Notes under the pieces: model-generated
Seen by the model: only the letters and a program-made list of their open reading frames with translations
Database searches by the model: none
Told to the model about the DNA's origin: nothing
Source of the DNA: Dactylonectria macrodidyma
Lineage: Eukaryota; Ascomycota; Sordariomycetes; Hypocreales; Nectriaceae
Assembly (NCBI GenBank): GCA_020744425.1
Contig: JAGMUV010000003.1
Coordinates: 2,108,001-2,172,000, forward strand
Direction: 5' to 3'
DNA length: 64,000 nt
Shown here: in pieces, positions 40,877-50,500 of the stretch
Layout of the letters: each line of letters begins with the position of its first letter
Numbering within the stretch: the first letter of the stretch is position 1
Program-made: the position numbers and the translations under genes

Positions 40877-43485
40877 ACAATATGAATACCAGTGGAACAT
40901 AGTCGAGAATAGAAAACGAATAGAGGTGGCGGGCATGGCGGCACCATCCGCGCGTGGCCGCGGTGTTAAACGCAGCATTGGTGGAGATGGCTTGTGAAAA
41001 CCACCTCGTGTACGAAGCGGAAAAGGAAAGAATCGGCAGCCGAAGACTTGGTGTTGTCGATCATAGCCACGGGGCGCGCGTCGTTTAGTTGGATTTGGCT
41101 GGGCTGAGGTGGAAACCCTTTTGCAGTCATGAGTCGTCGTAGTCCGCGCATTCTCAAGATATTTGTGAAGGTCGGAAAACCTTGAAAAAATAGCACGAAA
41201 TTAGCAGGAGCTAAGTATAGAATGAATGTGAAAGCATGTGCTGCTCATCCAACGTGCCCCGAGTAATCCGTACTCCGTAGGACTGTCAGTTCCTGAGCAC
41301 CCGAGGGCTGGTCCCTGTCGCTAGGTATGATGGAAAAGGGGACGGGTGAGAAGCTTGGCTTCGACTTGGTGTGTGACATTGGTGTTGATTGGTTGATGGC
41401 GAATTCGATGTCACGCAATCAACATGTGCATTGCCGCTTGGGAGACGTTGCATATCAAACTTCTACTGATATGGATCATGGATGTACCAACATGCCTGGG
41501 CGGTAAGGTGGAATGCATCGAATCACAGGCGTGAAACTGGGTACATGTAATTATGGTTACCTAGGTAGGTACAAGGCAGAGTAATAAGGAATAGGGGGGC
41601 TGGCTGTCCACATGGCCGCGATGGTTGGTGGTTGCGGGCGCTGTCGATGTTCTGAAACTGCAATCGCAGAGGCTAGGATTGGCTATTTGAACCCCTGCAT
41701 CTCCTGTGAACTTTGATAGCGGCAGGGCATTTTAGGGGTTCCCTTCTATTGTTTCACAGTCTGAGGCTCTGTAGGTGGCGCCCCCCACGCACGCGCGGTG
41801 TGGCTGCACAGTGATAAACCAGTGAGAGACGGGCCGGGACAACGGACGTGCGGCTGTGGAAAGGCCCGGGAAGGGTTGTCACCGGTGCCTGGTTTGTGGC
41901 TTGTGGCAGAACGGGAATGCAGGGGAAAGCCGCTGAGAAGCACCTTTGACACGCCTTGCACACCACCAAATCCTCAAGTCTCCCCAACGTTTCCCTGCTT
42001 GCAGACAACTATTCAAAAACGCGCACCATCATTCGCCCACTTCCATGATTTTGACATTCCGCAGCGGAAATTTCCTCATGGCCAAGAGGCAAGGAACCCC
42101 CACCTAGCCGAGGACCATTTGGCCCGTTGCTACTCGCTAGGTTGGCAAACAGACATCATTTCTGCTCGGTGACGTCAGCGGTGGCCGGCGGACTGGTGAC
42201 GGCGACTCTCTCAACGGGCCCTCCCACACCTCCCAACAGGCCTGGTCTGATGCCTCCGGTGGTCGAGGTGGATGATTCCTCCGCGGGAAAAGATTTGCGC
42301 TTGGCAAATCTCGATGCACTCGGGGGAACGAGGGTTTATCGGGGGCCACCACCAAGATTCGCCTCTGACATATGCGTGTGCGAGTCCCTGGTCCCCTTCG
42401 TGTCTCGGAAGCACGCCAGCGCAGCGTTCTATCCAGCCAGTCGCTCGTCGTCTTTTTCACGGATCCAACCCGAGGCCCATGGCGAACGTTTGCGATCGAC
42501 GCCCTTGTGTGATTCAATGACACCGTACAACGCGGACGGCTGCGAGTCGCTTCGGTAGCTTGAAGCGTTGGACGACGGGTGAACAGCCTTGAACCAGCGG
42601 CGGCGGCTCTCTCGGAACTTCCTCCTTGGGCGTTCCATGATGGGTTCCATGGGGTCCACTGCGCTTCATGGTTTCACCTCCACTCGGCCAAAGCTCCCCT
42701 GTCGTCGATGATGCTTGTGGTGCTTAAGGACGCGGCCGTGGAGCTGGTGGCTTGTCTTGGCTCTTGGCCCTGACCCGCTCGAACTCCACCGGCATGCTTT
42801 GGGGCCACCCCAGCACGTCCATACTGCTATCGAGGATGATGGAGGGTGGTGGAGGACCAGTCGACGCAATCATGTCTTTGTGCGTCGTATCAAGAGAAAA
42901 TTAAACTGGCAATCTGGCGATGGGATGGGGAAAACTGTGGATACTTTCGATTCGTTCCCTGCTTTGTCTGAGCCAAGTTTATCTGGACCCAGTCTTCTCT
43001 CGCCTCCTGGTCGCCTCAGGCTGGCTCTTAATAAAAGTTGGGAGACTCCCAGTCGCCCGCGGAACAATCATACGCTCGTTCACTCATCCCGAGTCTGCCT
43101 CTTCCAACAATCGATATCACGCATTGTTCCGACAGGGATTGCGGGTCAATACCAACACATGAGATTTCGAACCTGAAGTCACCTCCATCACGACACCCGA
43201 CCAGGACCCGTTCACGAGGCCACTCATTGATTATCGCCGTCATCACCAAGGCATTTGTTGGCCCGGTTTTCTCACCTTCTCTATCTTTGACTTTCTCTCG
43301 CATACCCGCTGCTGAGTGGGTATATGATCACTCTCTCCTCGACTACGTTGCTCGGATAGAAACTCAGGGACTAATTCTCGACGGTCGGACTTGATTCTCA
43401 CCGAGGAGTACCTTCTTCGACAGTTCTGTCCATTTACAATCTTTATACACCATCTGGGTTTCAGTATCGACTTGTGGTAGCCACG
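40877..43485. other. Intergenic region and long leader upstream of the MscS channel
   Basis: 2.6 kb with no convincing gene. The first 900 bases are the glucosidase II 3' flank. From about 41800 to 42900 the DNA is GC-rich and open on both strands (frames up to 153 codons), but none shows a domain or codon pattern I trust. The last 500 bases are probably promoter and leader of the channel gene. Confidence 0.45.
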
Positions 43486-45975
43486 ATGCCGGGCACCGCC
43501 GATCCACAAAATCGCCGTGCGTCGGTCGAACCTGAAGGCCAGCCACAGATTTCACCTGACAGGTCCATCAACGAAAAGCAACCAGCACCATCGCTTGATA
43601 CCTTCAACACTCTTACGGCCAACCACGATACCCATGGGTCACACAATCTGGTATCGCCTTCTGAGCAGCGCGCCAACGCTACCCGTTTCAACGATGACCT
43701 CGAATTGCTCCGAATCGAGCGTGCCGTATCTGAAGAGCAGGATGGCCACTCGAAACGCGCCCATAATGTGGAACCTGAAGATGCATTCAACCAACCTATG
43801 CCCTCCGAGACGTTCCATCCGGACAAGAAAAAGGATGAGAATGCCGCTTTGGTCAAGTTTTGGGCGTTCCTTCGCAAGTTTCCTCGATTCCTTCGATACC
43901 TACTATACCTAATCCCGGGCGCTGCTCTGCTTTTGGTCCCGGTTCTTCTGGGTGCACTTGCTTTCAACAACACGGATCGGGCTGTAGGGGGCCGCGGAGG
44001 CGTTTACATCATGTGGTTCGGCATTTGGCTTGAGATCCTTTGGGGCTCGGCTTGGGTGTCGCGCATGATTACCAGCCTGATGCCATGGACCTTCCAGGCC
44101 ATTGCCAAGCTCTTTGGATCAACGACATCCAAGAAGTGGAGAGATATTGGCGCCGAGCTTGACCTCCATACCGCTCTCTTCCTATGGATGCTCGCTGCTC
44201 TTGTCTCGTTTATGCCCACAATCAACGATCACCGAGTCCCTACTGACCCAGAAGTCAAGCAAGGGTGGATCGGCATTGTCAACAAGGTCCTCATCGCGCT
44301 TTTTACTTTGGCAGCTCTCAATTTCGTGGAAAAGATCCTGATCCAATGGATTGCCACCTCGTTTCACGGGCGGACCTACGCTACCCGTATTGATAACAAC
44401 AAGGGCGACATTAATCAACTCGTTCAACTCTTTGAAAATGCCAAAGCTCAAAGTGAGGAGCCCGACTACTTCTGGCAACGCGGCAACAGCACGTTGGCTA
44501 GTGGTGCTCAGACTCCGATGCAGGCTTTGCAAGACAACGCACGTTCAGCTTTGAGTAAAGTCGGCTACGTCGCTGGCCGAGTTGGAAACGATTTGATCGG
44601 TCGCAAGGTCAACAACAATCACCCTCGAAAAGTCGTCTCTGAATTGCTTCGCACAACTGCATCAGCTCAGACTCTTGCCAGGCTCATTTACAGGAGCGTC
44701 GTGAAAGAAGGCCGTGAGCTTGTCTACTTAGAGGATCTGCAGACTATTTTCTCGACTGAAGAAGAAGCCGAGTGCGCGTTTTATATGTTCGATAAGGACC
44801 TCAACGGAGACATCTCCCTGGAGGAGTTTGAAGCTGTGTGCAACGAGATTCACCTTGAGAAGAAGGCAATTGCAGCCTCATTGAAAGATCTTGACTCGGT
44901 CATTAAGAAGCTTGACAAAGTCTTCCTCGTCATCATCTTCGTCATCACCATCATCGTGTTCATTTCTATCATTTCAGGTTCCGCTGCTGCAGCCCTTGGC
45001 TCAGCAGGCACTGTGATCTTGGGTCTCGCTTGGATGCTGCAAGCCACGGCTCAAGAGTTTCTTCAGTCTATCATCTTCGTTTTCGTCAAGCACCCCTTCG
45101 ATGTCGGTGATCGTGTTACGGTGTATGGTTCCACCGGAGCTACTATGATGGGCGACGACTATTATGTCACTGAGATTTCTCTGCTGTACACCGAGTTCAA
45201 GAAGATGGAAGGCCACATTGTGCAGGCACCCAACTCCTTACTCAACACTCTCTTCATTCTCAACCAGCGACGATCCAACGGCTTGGCTGATCCAATCTCA
45301 CTCAAGATGCGATTTGGAACCCCTGCCCATATGATTGATGAACTTAAGGCCCGGATGCTTGACTTCTGCTTGGCCAACAAGCGCGACTACCAGCCCCGTA
45401 TCATCAGCGAGATGAGAACACTCGACGAGGTCCGATCATGCACCATGAATATCATATTTTTCCACAAGAGTAACTTCCAGAATGAGTTGCTGCGTCTTAA
45501 CCGCCACAACAAGTTCTGTACGGAGCTCATGACGCAGATGGTGGATATCGGAATCCAGGCGCCCTACCGAGTCGACCCAGGCGGCAGCCGCGAACATCCT
45601 CTGTACTGGACTGGCCTCCAGCCGCCGCCCGCATATGGAAAGGAACAGAACCACGACAACAACGACGCCCCACCGGTCACTCGTTCGAAGTCGACATACA
45701 ACCATAATCGCATTGAACGAGCGGAGAGAGCTGCGATGGACACGAGTATGGACTTCCAGGACGTATTCGAAACGCGAAAAGAGCAGGTCCAAGCACACCG
45801 CCTGGCATCGATTAGGGAAAAGGATCATGCTATGCAGGCGGAGAAGGAAGCGTCACCACGTGCGAGCTCGTCTGGCATCGAACGTGTACGGACTTCACAG
45901 GAGAGTCGATCGCGAGTGTTCAGCGGACGTTTGCGAAGCATGTCGAGAAGCCAGAAGCCGGGTGACATGGTCTGA
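43486..45975 (+). CDS. EF-hand MscS-like mechanosensitive ion channel
   Basis: A single exon of 829 residues starts at gccacgATGccg; the open frame extends upstream without an earlier ATG. It matches fission-yeast Msy1/Msy2, ER-membrane channels that limit calcium rise on hypo-osmotic shock. Residues 1-130 are disordered. Membrane helices begin near residue 135 (FLRYLLYLIPGAALLLVPVL), with further segments at IMWFGIWLEILWG, TALFLWMLAALVSF and VLIALFTLAALNFVE. An EF-hand loop lies at residues 436-447 (DKDLNGDISLEE) with all ligands. The MscS pore helix and beta domain follow: SAAAALGSAGTVILGLAWML, then FVKHPFDVGDRVTVYG. The C-terminal 150 residues are charged and disordered, with Ser/Arg-rich ends. 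Calcium regulation through the EF hand is known for the family. Confidence 0.92.
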   Translation: MPGTADPQNRRASVEPEGQPQISPDRSINEKQPAPSLDTFNTLTANHDTHGSHNLVSPSEQRANATRFNDDLELLRIERAVSEEQDGHSKRAHNVEPEDAFNQPMPSETFHPDKKKDENAALVKFWAFLRKFPRFLRYLLYLIPGAALLLVPVLLGALAFNNTDRAVGGRGGVYIMWFGIWLEILWGSAWVSRMITSLMPWTFQAIAKLFGSTTSKKWRDIGAELDLHTALFLWMLAALVSFMPTINDHRVPTDPEVKQGWIGIVNKVLIALFTLAALNFVEKILIQWIATSFHGRTYATRIDNNKGDINQLVQLFENAKAQSEEPDYFWQRGNSTLASGAQTPMQALQDNARSALSKVGYVAGRVGNDLIGRKVNNNHPRKVVSELLRTTASAQTLARLIYRSVVKEGRELVYLEDLQTIFSTEEEAECAFYMFDKDLNGDISLEEFEAVCNEIHLEKKAIAASLKDLDSVIKKLDKVFLVIIFVITIIVFISIISGSAAAALGSAGTVILGLAWMLQATAQEFLQSIIFVFVKHPFDVGDRVTVYGSTGATMMGDDYYVTEISLLYTEFKKMEGHIVQAPNSLLNTLFILNQRRSNGLADPISLKMRFGTPAHMIDELKARMLDFCLANKRDYQPRIISEMRTLDEVRSCTMNIIFFHKSNFQNELLRLNRHNKFCTELMTQMVDIGIQAPYRVDPGGSREHPLYWTGLQPPPAYGKEQNHDNNDAPPVTRSKSTYNHNRIERAERAAMDTSMDFQDVFETRKEQVQAHRLASIREKDHAMQAEKEASPRASSSGIERVRTSQESRSRVFSGRLRSMSRSQKPGDMV

Positions 45976-47562
45976 GAATAAAGACGAAAAATTACGACAC
46001 TTAACGATCTTTTTTTTTTAGAAGAACGAGGAATATTAGAAGTTTGACTTGGATATCGAGATAAATTGTCTTGAATTGTTCACTTTTGCGATGTAGTTTT
46101 TGGCATGACACGCCACCCCCTTTAACCAAAAGGAAGACTGGAGCTGTTTGCATGAATCACCGCGACTTTGATCGCCGGATTTTTTCTCGTATCAACAACA
46201 TAAACTTATTAGAGGTGGGAAATTTAGACCGAACATGAAAATAGAAATAGATGAAATTCAGAGACTGCCCTTTGGGAGCCTTATTTTTAATCAGGGAGAT
46301 TTGATAATTGTGAAAGAGAAGCTAATGCACGATGTCAGGTGAATGTGGATATCGAAGGCAGGAAGGATTCTGAAGGATTGTGGTGACGTGGAGGCGGTAT
46401 AGCCTGCGAGCCCTTGTGGTTTCTGCTTTGACACTGAATACGGGACATACATGTCAGTTGAAGCGAGTAAATACAGTCAATGAATGGCGAGTTTGCGAGC
46501 ACTGCCACTGGATCATGGGCTCAGGAAGCTTGGATGAAACGTGGACAGGGATGGAGACTGGAGAAGCAGGGGCGGCTTAAATGCAACCCCATTGATCAGC
46601 CTTGTGTGAAAAGAGAGTTTGGGTTTACTTTGTTATGGAACCACAGCCCAATTGAGGGGAACCCATTTGTGGAGGAAGAATGAGGGAGGATGAGATGGTC
46701 GTTTACAGAATGACACGGTATGCATGGGAATCTACCTTACTACTGTAAGCACCTGGATAGGCCTATTAACTGATGGTCAGCTTCACAGTGATGGGGTTTC
46801 GTAGTTGTTCGATGCCCCAGCCTCCAAGCAATAGTGGTCCCCGATGCGCTGATCAACTGCGACAGCTTCCAAACTAGCAGGGCTAGCAGCTCCCTAGCAC
46901 GGGGGTCTGGAAGCGGTTGGCGGGTTGAGACCCCGAAATTGTGCCCGAAAGGGCTGTGCTGCACCAGAATCCGCACCACCAGAAACGGGGAACCCTCGCA
47001 TTTCCTACAGCGCCTGGGGGGAGCGCCTTCGACAGCGCCTTCGACAGCGCCTTCGACAGCGCCTTACCGTACCTTAGCAATAGTCGCAGCAGCCAATAGT
47101 GGTGAAGCCTAGAGCTGCTTAGCCTCTGCGCTTGGCTCCAACGTTAGCGGCCCGGGAAATCAGGCTGGTCCCGAGTGACTTTTGGATCCATTGATTTCGT
47201 CCAGCTGGCACTGCTCTGCTTCCTTGTGACTTTGACCTCACGAATCAGGCACGCGCTGCGGCGAGACACTGCGACGACGTGTTCGCTACATACGCCTTTG
47301 TCCTTCTTGTCGCGCGCCTTGCATCGTTTCTACATACTACTTAGACGCCACCGACCACTTGTCGACTCATAGACCGGGTTGGCGAAGCGAATCCCCGCGA
47401 GGCGGAGACCTGACGAGGAAACCCGACGAGGGGACCCGACGAACCCAAACGATGCAGAGCCGCCGAGCCCAATAACACCAAACAACCACCAAAGCCCCTT
47501 GCGAGAGAACTGCGAGCACGAGATTACCACCATCGCCAGCCCCGTAGAGGGAAACAAACACA
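45976..47562. other. Intergenic region between the MscS channel and the WW-domain gene
   Basis: 1.6 kb. The left third is AT-rich 3' flank. A 12-bp tandem repeat lies at 47023-47065. The last 350 bases are probably promoter and leader of the WW-domain gene. No supported gene. Confidence 0.5.
47023..47065. repeat. 12-bp tandem repeat, about 3.6 copies
   Basis: GCGCCTTCGACA repeated three times perfectly, followed by GCGCCTT. It is non-coding as far as I can see; one frame would read a Pro-Ser-Thr-Ala repeat. Confidence 0.9.
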
Positions 47563-50500
47563 ATGTCTGGCCTTCCCGAACACTGGGAATGGGACTACGA
47601 CGGCCAGCGCTGGTTCTACAAGTACAAGCCCACCGGCCACATCCAATACCACTTTCCCAAGGAGGGCGATGAGTTCCCCGACTTTGTTGACGCCGCCACG
47701 CCCGCCCCGGCACTGGCCCCCGAGGAGCGCCTCGAGTCGCAACAGCAGGTCAAGCGGCAAGCGAGCACCGGCGCGAACGGGTCTGGGCGAGTGGCCGGGA
47801 GTTATGGAGGAGGAGGAAGCGGGAAAAGTTACGGTGGAGGTGGCAGCGGGAGCAGTGGCGGAGGCGGCTGGAAGAGCCGAATGTCGGCGTCAGCCCGCCC
47901 CGTGAGCTCCGTCTGGGAGGACGACATCGGCGGCGAGGAGGTATTCCAACCCGAGAGCTTCATGTTCCTAGGGCCCGGCACCTATAACGACGTGAGTCCG
48001 CTGGCGGAGGAGGAAGAGGAGGCGGCGCGGAGGGTCGTGGCCGGCGGAATTGAGGACCGTGTCGATCCCACGCCGCATGCGACCCCACCGGCAGGCAAGG
48101 GCGTCAGTCCCATGAGCAGCCAGCTCACGACGCCGCAAGTGCGCAACAGCGAGGTAGCCCGGGCGTCGGTCCAGGCCATGCCTACGGGGTTCATGATGGG
48201 CGATCCTATGATGGGAGATCCCATGATGGGTGATATGATGGGTGGTCCTATGATGGGCAGCTCTATGACGGGAGAGCCCGTCACAGTGGCCATCCCACCA
48301 ACCGTCGAGGAAGCCGTCGAGGAGGAGCCGGTTGTCTACGAAATGCCCGGACAAGAACTGCCCCTACAGTTCGACCCCGTCGGCGTAGTCGCAGAAATGG
48401 CCACCGAACATACTGCCAGTGCCCGCGTCGAGATGAATCCGGACCCGGTCGAGATGGCCGACAACATGGTGCTGGCTCCCATCGAGACGGCGGTGCCCGA
48501 GGGCTTCGCGGAGCTGCCAGAGCGGAGCAGTCCCGTCGAGCAGAAGCCCAAGCTGGAGCCCAAGCCCCTCCAACCTGCCATGCGGAGGGACCAGATGAGG
48601 GATGCCGCACCGCCGAGTGTAGTCCAATCGCAGGATATGGCTCAACCACAGCGAATGGCCCAACCACAAAGTATGGTCCAGCCTCCGGTACGAGGCGACA
48701 GGAACCCCAGGGAGGAAGCAGTCGGCGGATTCCAACCCTATAAGCCCGGAGTGGCCGTGCCGAACAATCTCCAGACCCTGGCACCCAGTAGGAGTGACGA
48801 CGCGAACCGAATGTCCCTTCTGCAACGTGAGCGGTCTCTCATGATGGGTCAGAAGCAGACTCAGTCCGCCATCAACCCTGCCGACTTCCCAGCTGCTCTC
48901 GTGCCACCGAAAGTCCCCCCAAAGCAGCCACTCGATCAGCCCGTCCCAGCCAAGGCCGTTGATGCTGGCATCCAACCTCAAGCTCCGGCCGGTGTCGAAA
49001 ATGGCCATGGCCTGACGCCGCTCAACGGAGGCATCTCCAAAGTCCCGTCCATCCTACGGCCCGCACGCCAACGAGCCCCGTCACAACCAGGGCAGCCACC
49101 GCAGCAGGGACAGTTCCAGTCTTATAACCAGGCCATTCCGGTGGCGCAGGGTTATGTGCCTCCCAAGCATGGCCAGCATCCGCCTTCGATGACCCCTTCG
49201 CCTCTGAAGCAGCAGCAGCAACAAGAGCCGCGGATGGGCATTTCACGTGTAAATACTGCCCCGGAACATCCCCCAGCTCCAAGACGGGACTCAGAACACC
49301 AGGCTTCGGTAGGATATCAAGCGCTTCAAGATCAGCAAGGCCAGCAGCCCGTGAGACCGGCAACTGTGATGCCGGACAGGATGATGGGAGGTGGTCAGCC
49401 TCAACAATTTGATTCCTATCAACAGCAAGGCATGAACCTCCCATATCAGGGCCGTGTTCATGGTGTATCTTCAACGGTGCCGCCTCCACAAGACGCCCCG
49501 TTCGCTGCTCCCCAGATCCAGCCCCTGAGACGTGTTGGCACTCAACCACTTGCTGGATACCCATCAGATGCATCTCTAGGCAGTATTCCACCGCAGAACC
49601 TGCCACGACAGACGGCTACCCCGTATCCCCCTGATCAGCCTCCACCACTCCGACAGACCAATACACCCTACCCTCCTGATCAACCTCCGCCGCTTCGACA
49701 GACAAATACGCCTTACCCTCCTGATCAACCAGCGCCACTCAGACAGACCAATACGCCTTATCCTCCGGACCAGCCAGCACCATTACGACAAGCCGACACA
49801 CCATATCCTCGGGATCCATCGCAGCACGCGCGTAGGCACTCGTCTTTTGCGAATGATGTTTCGCCCCTGGATTCACGCTCCGGAAGCATCTCCTCCACGG
49901 TTCTACAGACTCCGTCACCGATGGAACATAGTCGCCGTGCATCGTCATCCGCTTCGCTCGGCCAGATGAGCCAACCTAACTACACGCCGTCTCCCGTTTC
50001 TCAGGCGTCCACGAGCCAAGGTTTTACGCCCACGCCACCCTCCGTGCAGGACAGCCAACCGCCCCTGGGCACGCCTGGGAGGCAAGATCCTGGGTCCTAC
50101 TTTGCCATGCCGAATGGAGAGGGACAGGGTCATGCTGTTTCTGCCCAGAACAAATTGCGCAAAATGTCCATTGGTCGATCAGACTCGTCAAAACGCAACT
50201 CGTTGCCACCAGGACAGTCACCGCTTTCCTCCAACTCTCACACGGAGTCGTCGATCCACCGCTCCCAGTCCCTACGCCAAGTAGGGCAAAACAATGTTTT
50301 CCCGCAGCAGCCTCTTCCCCTGCAACAGCCACCCCAGCATCATAAGCCATCTGCACAACAACAGCAACAGCCTCCTGCTCCGTTTCCATCGACGCCACCA
50401 ATAGGCCCGCAGTATCTAACTCGTATCGAGGAGCACGATGAGCCAGCGGGGGTTAGTCGATCGTCGAGTCGGTCACCGGCTCCAACAGGGCGCAGTTCTG

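Noticed and set aside
41266..41283. TACTCCGTA-like motif near 41275 and similar strings elsewhere
   Set aside because: Short strings of this type are frequent in fungal intergenic DNA; no arrangement here suggests a defined element.
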